Part shown: piece by piece, positions 10,296 through 17,726 of the stretch
Layout of the letters: the number at the start of each line of letters is the position of its first letter
Position numbering within the stretch: the first letter of the stretch is position 1
Assembly: GCA_050693155.1 (NCBI GenBank)
Contig: JBOGWA010000033.1
Location: 1 to 34,529, forward strand
Reading direction: 5' to 3'
Source of the DNA: JBOGWA01 sp050693155
GTDB taxonomy: Bacteria; Actinomycetota; UBA4738; CALAEC01
DNA length: 34,529 bases
The notes under the pieces: generated by a model
Seen by the model: the letters and a program-made list of their open reading frames with translations, nothing else
Databases searched by the model: none
What the model was told of the DNA's origin: nothing
Translations under genes and position numbers: made by a program

Positions 10296-11783
10296 CTAGT
10301 CCTCGTCCTTGTCGTTGTCGTGACCTTTCGCTTTGCCCCTGCCCGGGTGTCCGTTGTCTTCCTCCGGAGGAGGCGATTCCTCCACGAGGGTCGGTGGATT
10401 GGCGAGATATGCACGCTCGAGTTCGTCGATCGCGATCAACAGCGCGGCGGCCCGGTCGGAGGTGATCTCCTGTTTCGATGCAAACTCACCGACCTTCTCA
10501 CGAACCTCGTTCACTCTTTCGAGCGCACCCTCCTGGTCGCCTTCGAGGTGCTTCTGAAGCGCCTCCCCGAGTGGCTTCACGATCTCGCCGGCGGCCATTT
10601 CTGTCAGTTCTCCTGCCTCGAGTCCCTGGCTCACCAGGAATAGGACCCGCTGGGAGGCTTCCTCGATGGTCGCGGGCCTCGGTGGGGGGGTGGCTGTCGT
10701 GGGTGAGGGCTGATCTGGCGGCGGTAGCGGTGTGTCCCCGCCCGTAAGCGCGAGGGTGAGTCCAAGGCCGAGGAGGGCGAGGGCTGCGAGCCCTGCCACG
10801 GGGACGGTCCAGGGAAGACTGCGAGGCGCTGATGGGGCAGCGGCGGTCACCGGAGCGGTTGGAACGTCGGCAGCAGGGAGGACCGCCGTGCGACGCTCGG
10901 TGACCTCCTGCGTGGCTGCGTCGACCGCGGGGGGAAGCGAGGCCGGAAAGCCGTCCAGTACCTCCTGGAGGTCCGCCCGGAGCTCCTCGGCGCTCCGGTA
11001 CCGATCCAAGGGATCCTTCGCCATCGCCTTGAGAACCGGCCGGTCGACAGAGGCCGGAAGCTCAGGGCGCTCGGTCGACGGCGGGGTGGGAGTCGCGCTC
11101 ACGTGTTGGTAGGCGACGGCCACAGGCGCTCCGGCGAAGGGAGGGTGGCCCGTCAGGAGGTGATACAGCACACAGCCGAGGGAGTAGATGTCGGAGTACG
11201 TGCCGACGTGCTCACCTCGCGCTTGCTCCGGGGAGAGGTACGACGCGGTCCCCATGACCATCCCGGTCTGGGTGAGGGTGGCGTCGCCCTCGACGGCTCG
11301 GGCGATGCCGAAATCCATGACCCTCACCCCGCCGTCGTCCGCCAGCATGATGTTTCCGGGTTTCACATCCCGGTGGATGACCCCGGCCGCGTGCGCGGCG
11401 GCGAGGCCGTCGCACACGTTCATCGTGATCTCCAGCGCCCGTTCTCGAGACATCGGGCCTTCCCCGAGAACCTCACCCAGCGTTCGACCTTCGATGTGCT
11501 CCATGACGATGTAATGGACGCCGTGGTCGGCGCCCGTGTCGAAGACCGCCACGATGTTCGGATGGCTGAGTCGGGCCGCCGCCTGTGCCTCCCTGCGAAA
11601 TCGCTCGACCGATCGTTCGTCGCCTGCGAACCTGGGAGCCAGGATCTTGATCGCGACGGTTCGCCCGAGCGTCGTATCGGTGCCGGCGAAGACCCTTCCC
11701 ATGCCTCCCGCGCCGAGCTCGGCGTCCACCTCGTAGCGTCCGCCCAGGAGGCGTTTGGTCCGTCGAGCCTTCGACTCGGCCAT
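10296..11783 (-). CDS. pknA: PknA-like Ser/Thr protein kinase with extracellular helical domain
   Basis: A 495-residue kinase. The start is the ATG at 11783-11781, which shares one base with the pbpA stop (TAATG). Kinase domain about 15-275: Lys45, HRD 137-139, Asn144, DFG 157-159, APE-equivalent SPE. A Pro/Ala/Thr-rich linker leads to one membrane helix (about 325-347), a second Pro-rich linker and a helical segment (about 371-461, EEASQRVLFLVSQGLEAGEL onward). The protein ends in a very acidic/basic tail (GKAKGHDNDKDED). There are no PASTA repeats. Position between pbpA and pknB matches pknA of the conserved actinobacterial locus, but the extracellular part is unlike that of M. tuberculosis PknA, which has only a short one. 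The ligand of the helical domain is unknown. Confidence 0.92.
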   Translation of the reverse strand: MAESKARRTKRLLGGRYEVDAELGAGGMGRVFAGTDTTLGRTVAIKILAPRFAGDERSVERFRREAQAAARLSHPNIVAVFDTGADHGVHYIVMEHIEGRTLGEVLGEGPMSRERALEITMNVCDGLAAAHAAGVIHRDVKPGNIMLADDGGVRVMDFGIARAVEGDATLTQTGMVMGTASYLSPEQARGEHVGTYSDIYSLGCVLYHLLTGHPPFAGAPVAVAYQHVSATPTPPSTERPELPASVDRPVLKAMAKDPLDRYRSAEELRADLQEVLDGFPASLPPAVDAATQEVTERRTAVLPAADVPTAPVTAAAPSAPRSLPWTVPVAGLAALALLGLGLTLALTGGDTPLPPPDQPSPTTATPPPRPATIEEASQRVLFLVSQGLEAGELTEMAAGEIVKPLGEALQKHLEGDQEGALERVNEVREKVGEFASKQEITSDRAAALLIAIDELERAYLANPPTLVEESPPPEEDNGHPGRGKAKGHDNDKDED

Positions 11784-13246
11784 TAGGTGAGGGCGCGCTC
11801 CAGAACAGCCCGCGCGATCGGGGCGGCGATCGCCCCGCCGGTTGCTTCGCTTCCGAGGTCTCCGCCCTCGAGGACGACGACGGCGACCGCGATCGTGGGC
11901 CGCTCCGCGGGTGCGAAGGAGATGAACCAAGCATGCGGATTCCCTCCCGGGTTCTCGGCCGTTCCGGTCTTGCCGGCCACGTTGATGCCGGAGATGGCGG
12001 CGGCGGTTCCCGTCCCTCCCTCGACCACCGCCTGCATCATCTGCGTGAGGGCGCCGGCGCTCGTCGGTGAAAGCGGTCGGCCGTAAGGCGCCGGCTCGAT
12101 GCTGCGGATCACTCGCCCCTCCGGATCGCGGACTTCCCTGACGAGGCTCGGCCGCATCATCACTCCCCCGTTCCCGATCGCCGCCGCGACGAGGGCCATG
12201 TGCAGGGGATTCGTCCGCACGTCCTGCTGCCCGATCGCCGAGAATGCCACGGCGGGGAGCCGATCCTCAAACGCATCGGTGTCGGGAAACTGTCCCTCGG
12301 CGAACGGGATGTCGAAGGGGATGTCCTCCCCGAAACCGAATCGCCGAGCCTGCTCGACGAGCGATGCCGCGCCGAGCTGGAGCCCGAGCTGGCCGAACGT
12401 CACGTTGCACGAGACCTGAACTGCCTGCGCCAGCGTGACCTTGGACGCGCCGCCCAGGCAATGGCTCCCTCCGAAGTTCTCGAGCTCCTCGACCGTCTGC
12501 GGGAGATCGAGCACCGGCGGATTCGGAAAGGTCGTCTCCGGGGTCAGGCCGTTCTCGAGGGCGGCGGCCGCGGTGACGACCTTGAACGTCGAGCCCGGCG
12601 GGAACACCTCGTCGTTCGCGTTGGAAAGAAGGGGCTTCTCCGGGTCGTCGTTGAGCGCCCGCCAGGTATCCCGAATCTCGTCCGGGTCGTGTGACGAGAG
12701 GAGGTTCGGGTCGAAGGTCGGGTTCGCGACGAGCGCAAGGACCTCCCCCGTTCGGGGATCCACCGCGGCGACCGCCCCCTGACGATCGCCCAGGGCTTCC
12801 GCAGCGGCCTCCTGAAGGTCCGGGCGGATCGTCGAGATGATGCTCGCGCCTCGGAGATCGCGACCGAGGATCTCGTCCACGAGACGCTGCGGGAACAGCT
12901 CGTCCGCTCGTGCCGAGAGGAAGTCGTTGTAGGACTGCTCGAGCTCGGACCGGCTGAAGATGAACGAATAGAAGCCGGTGACATGGGCGTAGAGCGGACC
13001 CTCCGGATACAGCCGGAGGTAATTCAGGTCGTCTCCGGTTGACTGACTCCGCGCGAGCACCGTGCGCCCATCCGCGGCGACGATCTCACCGCGATCCACG
13101 TCGTACTCGGCGATGAGCAGCCGCTTGTTCGCGGGATTGTTGGCGAGGTCGTCGGCCGCGATCACCTGGATGTAGTTCACGTTGACCGCGAGGAGGCCGA
13201 ACAGGACGAGGAACCCGAGGGCGACCCGGCGAATCTGCCGCTCCAT
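11783..13246 (-). CDS. pbpA: class B penicillin-binding protein (PbpA transpeptidase)
   Basis: A 487-residue D,D-transpeptidase with one N-terminal membrane anchor (residues 8-29). It cross-links peptidoglycan and partners the SEDS polymerase encoded just upstream. Active-site motifs are intact: SxxK at Ser219-Thr-Phe-Lys222 (PPGSTFKVV), SxN at Ser279-Cys-Asn281, and KTG at Lys426-Thr-Gly428 (AGKTGTAE). Size and order fit PbpA of the pknAB locus rather than the larger FtsI. Its start overlaps the rodA stop and its stop overlaps the pknA-like start, so the genes are translationally coupled. Extra cysteines occur near the active site (Cys263, Cys280). Confidence 0.94.
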   Translation of the reverse strand: MERQIRRVALGFLVLFGLLAVNVNYIQVIAADDLANNPANKRLLIAEYDVDRGEIVAADGRTVLARSQSTGDDLNYLRLYPEGPLYAHVTGFYSFIFSRSELEQSYNDFLSARADELFPQRLVDEILGRDLRGASIISTIRPDLQEAAAEALGDRQGAVAAVDPRTGEVLALVANPTFDPNLLSSHDPDEIRDTWRALNDDPEKPLLSNANDEVFPPGSTFKVVTAAAALENGLTPETTFPNPPVLDLPQTVEELENFGGSHCLGGASKVTLAQAVQVSCNVTFGQLGLQLGAASLVEQARRFGFGEDIPFDIPFAEGQFPDTDAFEDRLPAVAFSAIGQQDVRTNPLHMALVAAAIGNGGVMMRPSLVREVRDPEGRVIRSIEPAPYGRPLSPTSAGALTQMMQAVVEGGTGTAAAISGINVAGKTGTAENPGGNPHAWFISFAPAERPTIAVAVVVLEGGDLGSEATGGAIAAPIARAVLERALT

Positions 13247-14568
13247 CAGCCGGCCCCATGCGTTTCGGTATCGGGCGCCGCGGAGATTCGGACGAGGAGC
13301 GCCAGTAGGATGAAATTCGCGACGAGGCTCGAGCCCCCGTACGAAACGAAGGGAAGCGTCACACCGGTGAGAGGGATGAGCCTCGTCACTCCCCCGACGA
13401 TCACGAACGTCTGCAGCGCGAGGATCGTCGAGAGTCCCATCGCGAGCAGCTGCCCGAACTCGTCCCTGCGCCTGAGAGCCGTTCTGAACCCGCGAGCGAC
13501 GAGCACGACGAACAGCATGAGCAGCGCCATCGTGCCGAGGAGGCCGAGCTCTTCACCGAGGGCCGAGAAAACGAAATCTGTGTGGGCCGCGGGGATGTCC
13601 TGTGGTCGGCCGAGACCGAGTCCGGTCCCGGCCACTCCTCCGGTGGCAAGCGCGAAGAGTGATTGCGCGATCTGGTAGCCCTCGGCCTGGATGAACTCGG
13701 GATCGAGGGCGTTCAACCAGACGGTGACACGATCCTGCACGTGGGCGAACGTCTGATGGGCCACCAGGGCGCCGATCCCGAAGAGAACCGCGCCGAGAAC
13801 GAGGTAGGCGCCCCGGTTCGTCGCGACCCAGAGCATCACGACGACCAGCCCGAAGAAGAGGAGCGACGATCCGAGGTCCTTCTCGACAAACAGGACGACG
13901 AGAGAGACTCCCCAGGCGAAGAGCAGCGGTCCGAGGTGCCTCGGTTCCGGGAGGGAGATGGGGCCCACTCGACGTGTGGCGACGGCGAGCAGCTCCTTCC
14001 GGGCTGCGAGGTAGGAGGCCATGAACACGGCGATGAGCACCTTCCCGATCTCTGCCGGTTGAAACGTGAGCGCGCCGAGTCGCACCCAGAGCCTGGCGCC
14101 GCGGGCCTCGAACCCAAGTCCGGGCAAGAGGGGCAGGAGCAGCAGCGCGAGTCCCGCAAACCCGATCGTGTAGGTGTAGGCGTCGAGCTGGCGGTGGTCT
14201 CGAATCGCGAGGAGGGTGACCGCAAAGAGGGCGAGCCCGAAGAGCAGCCACCCGGACTGCGCGGCGGCCAGGTCGGGATCGAGCCGGTAGATCGCGGCAA
14301 AGCCGAGGCCGGTCAGAAGAACGGCGATCGGCAGCAACACCGGATCGGCTCCCGGCGCGAAGCGTCGGACGATCACGTGAGCGGAGAGGTACCCGGCGGC
14401 GATCAGTACCCCGTAGCCGCCGACGCCTGCGGGAACGGTTCCTTCGAGGCCCAGCCCGACGAGCGCGTAGGCGCCGAGGGAGAGCAGGATCGCGAGCGCG
14501 AGCAACGCCAGCTCGGAGTTCCGGCGAGCGCGCTCCAGCGCCTCGAGGCGGGTGGGAGCCGCACTCAC
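13246..14568 (-). CDS. rodA: RodA/FtsW-family SEDS peptidoglycan glycosyltransferase
   Basis: A 440-residue polytopic protein with about ten hydrophobic helices. SEDS proteins polymerise lipid II into glycan strands together with a class B PBP. Family features seen: FQPAEIGKVLIAVFMASYLA (about 169-188), VEKDLGSSLLFFG (about 228-240), GRPQDIPAAHTDFVFSALGEELG with the conserved catalytic-type Asp331 followed by Glu339/Glu340, and near the C-terminus TGVTLPFVSYGGSSLV. The ATG overlaps the pstP stop by four bases (ATGA), and its own stop overlaps the pbpA start. Operon position identifies it as the RodA of the actinobacterial pkn locus; FtsW proper would normally sit in the dcw cluster. Confidence 0.94.
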   Translation of the reverse strand: MSAAPTRLEALERARRNSELALLALAILLSLGAYALVGLGLEGTVPAGVGGYGVLIAAGYLSAHVIVRRFAPGADPVLLPIAVLLTGLGFAAIYRLDPDLAAAQSGWLLFGLALFAVTLLAIRDHRQLDAYTYTIGFAGLALLLLPLLPGLGFEARGARLWVRLGALTFQPAEIGKVLIAVFMASYLAARKELLAVATRRVGPISLPEPRHLGPLLFAWGVSLVVLFVEKDLGSSLLFFGLVVVMLWVATNRGAYLVLGAVLFGIGALVAHQTFAHVQDRVTVWLNALDPEFIQAEGYQIAQSLFALATGGVAGTGLGLGRPQDIPAAHTDFVFSALGEELGLLGTMALLMLFVVLVARGFRTALRRRDEFGQLLAMGLSTILALQTFVIVGGVTRLIPLTGVTLPFVSYGGSSLVANFILLALLVRISAAPDTETHGAG

Positions 14569-15767
14569 GGCTTGTTCCGTTTCGATTGCCGGCGAGCCTC
14601 GCGCGCCTCCTGCTCCTCGAGGACCTCGAAGTCAGCTCGCATCTGATCGATCAGCGCTCGTGCCTTCTGTTCGCTTCCCCCCGGGATCCCGTCCTCGAGA
14701 CGGCGCCAATCGGGATGCAGCGCTGAGATGCGTTCCGCGGGCAGATCGGTCTCCTCGACGAGGGTGAAGAGATCGAAGCCGAGCGGTTCGGCCGGGATCC
14801 CCCGGTAGAGAGCGACGTTGCCGGCGGTCTCTCCCACGAACCATTGCCCGTCGAGATAGAGCTTCCCTCCGAAAGCGGCTCCCGCCAGGACGAGGACGAC
14901 GATGCCCGCTGCGATGAGAACCCGGCGAGAGGGCCGGAGCACGGACCATCGACTCGCCGTCTCCTTGGCCGGCGGCGTCCTCGCCTTTGGCTTCGCTTTC
15001 GCCTCGGCCTTCGGTTTCGGCGGGGGGCGTGTCAGGACGGCCGTCGGCTCGGCCCTCGGCTTTTCCGTTTCGAGCACGTCCACCACGATCGCCGTGGTGT
15101 TGTCGACGCCCCCCGCTTCGTTGGCGGCCGCGACGAGGGCGTCGGCGGCCTTCTGCGGGTCCTTCTCCTTCGAAAGAACGTCGGCGATCTCCTCCTGGCC
15201 GACCATCGTGGTGAGCCCATCGCTACACAGGAGGAGCCGATCTCCGACCTCGACCCGAAGGGTCTGGGCCGAGACCTCGACCTCCTCCTCGACCCCAAGG
15301 GCCCGAGTGAGGATGCTCCGGTGTGGGTGGACCTCGGCCTCTTCGGGAGTGAGGCGACCCTCCTGGATCAGCTGTTCGACCACGGTGTGGTCCTCGGAGA
15401 CCTGGCGGAGCTCCCCCTCACGAAGCAGGTATGCGCGGGAGTCCCCGACGTGGGCGAGATGAACCACGCCGGCGCCGGCGAGGATCGCAGTGAGGGTCGT
15501 GCCCATGCCCGATAGTTGCGGGTCGCTCTCCGCCCGCTCATGGACCGCGCGATTCGCTGCCCGGACCCCGTCGACGAGCGCGTCGCCGTCCGTGTCGGGC
15601 TTTGCCGCCGCCAGGGAATCGAGGGCGACCTTCGAGGCCACTTCGCCCCCCCGGTGCCCGCCCATTCCGTCGGCGACGACGAAGAGTGGATCCTGGACGA
15701 GGTAGCCGTCCTCGTTCCGTTCGCGGACCAGGCCGACGTCCGTGCTCGCGCCAACGCGGACCTTCAC
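14565..15767 (-). CDS. pstP: PstP-type PP2C Ser/Thr protein phosphatase, membrane anchored
   Basis: A 400-residue phosphatase. The GTG start at 15767-15765 overlaps the fhaB stop as GTGA and puts the family N-terminus (VGASTDVGLVRERNEDGYL) directly at the start. The PPM/PP2C catalytic domain covers about 1-232 with metal-binding acids in ADGMGG (Asp33), SDG (Asp183) and DNTT (Asp222). A Lys/Pro/Ala-rich linker (about 235-275) precedes one membrane helix (about 283-303) and an extracellular domain of about 97 residues. PstP removes phosphates from PknA/PknB and their substrates. It sits between fhaB and rodA as in other actinobacteria. Confidence 0.94.
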   Translation of the reverse strand: MKVRVGASTDVGLVRERNEDGYLVQDPLFVVADGMGGHRGGEVASKVALDSLAAAKPDTDGDALVDGVRAANRAVHERAESDPQLSGMGTTLTAILAGAGVVHLAHVGDSRAYLLREGELRQVSEDHTVVEQLIQEGRLTPEEAEVHPHRSILTRALGVEEEVEVSAQTLRVEVGDRLLLCSDGLTTMVGQEEIADVLSKEKDPQKAADALVAAANEAGGVDNTTAIVVDVLETEKPRAEPTAVLTRPPPKPKAEAKAKPKARTPPAKETASRWSVLRPSRRVLIAAGIVVLVLAGAAFGGKLYLDGQWFVGETAGNVALYRGIPAEPLGFDLFTLVEETDLPAERISALHPDWRRLEDGIPGGSEQKARALIDQMRADFEVLEEQEAREARRQSKRNKP

Positions 15768-16222
15768 GCTCGAACCTCCAGCACGGTCTTTCCGATACGG
15801 ATCTCGTCCCCGGGCGCGATCTCGGTAGCCACCGTGAGCCGGCGCCGATTCAGATAGGTGCCGTTGGTTGAGCCCAGATCCTCGACGGCCCACGCGCCGT
15901 TCCGGTCGTAGATCTTCGCGTGGACCTGAGAAACGTAGGTGTCGTCGAGCTGGATGTTGCACGAATCGGCCCGCCCGATCTCGAGCGTTCCGCGCAGCCG
16001 GCGGGTGGCTGGCCTCCCGCCACCGCGGACGATGACCTTCGTCGGTGTCCCGCCTGGTGCTGCCTTTCGAGGCGATCTGGTCCTGGGAGCCTTGCCCGCG
16101 CTTTTCTGCTTCGGCGCTCGACCACGAAGATCCACGACGATCGCGCGAACCGCTCGGTAGACGAAGAGGTAGAGGAGCGCGAGGAGGGCGAACTTGAGGA
16201 CCGCGAGGACGAAGGGGGGCAT
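15764..16222 (-). CDS. fhaB: FhaB/FipA-type FHA-domain membrane protein
   Basis: A 152-residue protein starting at the ATG 16222-16220. An N-terminal membrane helix (about 5-25, FVLAVLKFALLALLYLFVYRA) is followed by a basic linker and a C-terminal FHA domain (about 62-150). Phosphothreonine-binding residues of the fold are visible: Gly83-Arg84 (EIGRADSC), Ser98 (YVSQVHAKI), His101 and Asn120 (GSTNGTYL). FHA domains read phosphothreonine marks placed by the kinases of the same operon. Longer in-frame starts would cross into the fhaA stop region without adding conserved sequence. The stop overlaps pstP by four bases. Confidence 0.93.
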   Translation of the reverse strand: MPPFVLAVLKFALLALLYLFVYRAVRAIVVDLRGRAPKQKSAGKAPRTRSPRKAAPGGTPTKVIVRGGGRPATRRLRGTLEIGRADSCNIQLDDTYVSQVHAKIYDRNGAWAVEDLGSTNGTYLNRRRLTVATEIAPGDEIRIGKTVLEVRA

Positions 16223-16235
16223 CAGCTCGGCGTCA

Positions 16236-16937
16236 CTACGGGCTCCGGAATTCCAGCGTGGTCGCGCCGATCGTGATGCGGTCGCCGTCCCGGAGGGTTT
16301 CCTCGGTGATCTCGGAATCGTTGAGGAGTGTTCCGTTCGTCGAGCCGAGGTCGGCGAGGACGAACTCGTTCCCCTCCCGGCGAATCTCCGCATGGCGGCG
16401 GCTCGCGCCCGGATCGTCGATCTGGACCTCCGAGCCGACGATCCGGCCGATAACCGCTCGGTTGCCCGAGATCGGGTATTCCTTATCGGGTTTCCCGTCC
16501 CGGAGCAGCACGAGCGCTGGTTGCTTCTCTCCGGTGAGCGCGAGTTCCGGCGGGGGTGGGCCGCCGGTTTCCTCGGTGATCTCGGTCTTGACGAGGAACT
16601 CCCCGCGCTTCAGCTCCTCGCTGGCCTCGAGGATGACGGCGGGGCGCGCCACCATTCCGTATCCTCGTTCCTTTGCCCCTTCGACGGCCACCTGTTCCAG
16701 CTCGCGCTCCACCGCGTTCTCGATGTTTGCGAATCGCGCGTGATCGTCGGGGGAGAGCAGGATCCGGTAGCGGTTCGGGACCCAAACCCCCTTCACGCTA
16801 ACGGTCTTGCCCGCATCGAGCTCCTTCAACACGCGCTTAGCGAGCTCGACCGGCTGCACGCCCGAGCGAAAAGCCTTCGTAAAGAACCCTTCGACGACTC
16901 GCTCGAGCCGAGATTCGAAATCGCGCAGGATGCCCAT
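16236..16937 (-). CDS. fhaA: FhaA-type protein: DUF3662 plus FHA domain
   Basis: A 233-residue soluble protein, the first gene of the operon. The N-terminal DUF3662 domain (about 1-115, beginning MGILRDFESRLERVVEGFF) is the domain that in M. tuberculosis FhaA is associated with MviN/peptidoglycan control. A short Pro-rich linker is followed by a C-terminal FHA domain (about 140-232) with Gly164-Arg165, Ser179-Arg180, His182 and Asn201. The central linker is much shorter than the long low-complexity linker of the mycobacterial protein (about 527 residues). A TATAAT box lies 32 bases upstream and no clear Shine-Dalgarno sequence precedes the ATG. Confidence 0.94.
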   Translation of the reverse strand: MGILRDFESRLERVVEGFFTKAFRSGVQPVELAKRVLKELDAGKTVSVKGVWVPNRYRILLSPDDHARFANIENAVERELEQVAVEGAKERGYGMVARPAVILEASEELKRGEFLVKTEITEETGGPPPPELALTGEKQPALVLLRDGKPDKEYPISGNRAVIGRIVGSEVQIDDPGASRRHAEIRREGNEFVLADLGSTNGTLLNDSEITEETLRDGDRITIGATTLEFRSP

Positions 16938-16968
16938 AGAGTTGGGGTGGAGCGGGTTCCGCGCCCGA

Positions 16969-16974
16969 ATTATA
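16969..16974 (-). promoter_or_regulatory. putative -10 box for the fhaA-thyX operon
   Basis: A perfect TATAAT on the minus strand, 32 bases before the fhaA ATG in the divergent gap to tRNA-Leu. No convincing -35 hexamer is visible at 16-18 bases, so this is a tentative call. Confidence 0.45.
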
Positions 16975-16989
16975 GGTTCGAGCCGTGAC

Positions 16990-16995
16990 TACACT
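16990..16995 (+). promoter_or_regulatory. putative -10 box of tRNA-Leu
   Basis: TACACT lies 11 bases before the tRNA 5' end. The same hexamer occurs 6 bases before the tRNA-Ser gene at 29015. No clear -35 element is seen. Confidence 0.35.
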
Positions 16996-17006
16996 TGTCC
17001 GGCGGC

Positions 17007-17090
17007 GCGGGCGTGCTGGAACTGGCAGACAGGCACGGTTCAGGTCCGTGTGCTCGAAAGAGCGTGGAGGTTCGACTCCTCTCGCCCGCA
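17007..17090 (+). tRNA. tRNA-Leu (anticodon CAG)
   Basis: An 84-base cloverleaf can be folded by eye. The acceptor stem GCGGGCG (17007-17013) pairs with CGCCCGC (17083-17089), with discriminator A at 17090. The anticodon stem CACGG/CCGTG encloses loop TTCAGGT (anticodon CAG). A long variable arm GCTC-GAAA-GAGC marks a class II tRNA, and the T-arm has loop TTCGACT. CCA is not encoded. The tRNA lies directly upstream of and divergent to fhaA, the same relation as leuT in M. tuberculosis. Confidence 0.95.
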
Positions 17091-17207
17091 CTCCGCATGT
17101 CAGGTCGGGCGAGACGATCCTCGGGTGGCTCCGAGAGTCGTATCACCTGATGGGGATGCAGAAGCGTTTCAAAGGAGCGTATGCCCCAGGGCGAGTAACG
17201 TGACGCC

Positions 17208-17714
17208 GTGCCCGAGGGCGAGAAGGATCGCCTCAACCGCAAGTTGATCGAGCTTCTGAACGAGCTCCGGATCGTCTTGCCCGGGGTCCAGGTGCTCTTC
17301 GCCTTCCTGCTCGCTCTCCCGTTCACGGGGCGTTTTGACGAAATCACGGTGACCCAGCGCGGGCTCTACTTCGGCTCGTTCTTCTGCGCGGCCGTCGCCT
17401 CGGCCCTTCTCATCGCGCCCTCCGCGTACCACAGGCTCCGGTGGCGGGTTCGGGAGGAGGAAGGCCTGGAGGCGAAGGTCCGCTTGTTGGTGACCGCCGG
17501 ATTCCTCGCGATAGGAGGAATCGTGTTTCTGGGATTCGCCGTTGCGGGCGTCGTCTATCTCGTGACCGACTTGCTCTTCGGAGCTCGGCTCGCCGTCGCA
17601 CTGACGAGCGTTATCGCGTCGATCTTCGTGCTGCTTTGGTTCGCGCTCCCGCTCGCCGATCGGGCGAGGGAGGCGCGGGCGAGCCCGAGGCGCGGCCGTG
17701 TTCGAAAGGGGTAG
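17208..17714 (+). CDS. DUF6328-type four-helix membrane protein
   Basis: A 168-residue protein with a GTG start. A charged N-terminus, in which KLIELLNELRIVLPGVQVLF (about 12-31) is characteristic of the DUF6328 family of actinobacteria and cyanobacteria, is followed by four membrane helices (about 25-40, 53-70, 91-118, 128-146). A basic C-terminal tail follows (RAREARASPRRGRVRKG). The function of the family is not known. It sits between tRNA-Leu and the transporter cluster, 12 bases before the receptor lipoprotein start, so it may be read with that operon. The family call is from remembered sequence pattern. Confidence 0.7.
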   Translation: MPEGEKDRLNRKLIELLNELRIVLPGVQVLFAFLLALPFTGRFDEITVTQRGLYFGSFFCAAVASALLIAPSAYHRLRWRVREEEGLEAKVRLLVTAGFLAIGGIVFLGFAVAGVVYLVTDLLFGARLAVALTSVIASIFVLLWFALPLADRAREARASPRRGRVRKG

Positions 17715-17726
17715 GGTGAGGCGTTG

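Noticed and set aside
17091..17207. Short ORFs (e.g. a 17-codon frame ending at 17203) between tRNA-Leu and the DUF6328-type gene
   Set aside because: Too short and without codon pattern or known leader-peptide features such as runs of regulatory codons.
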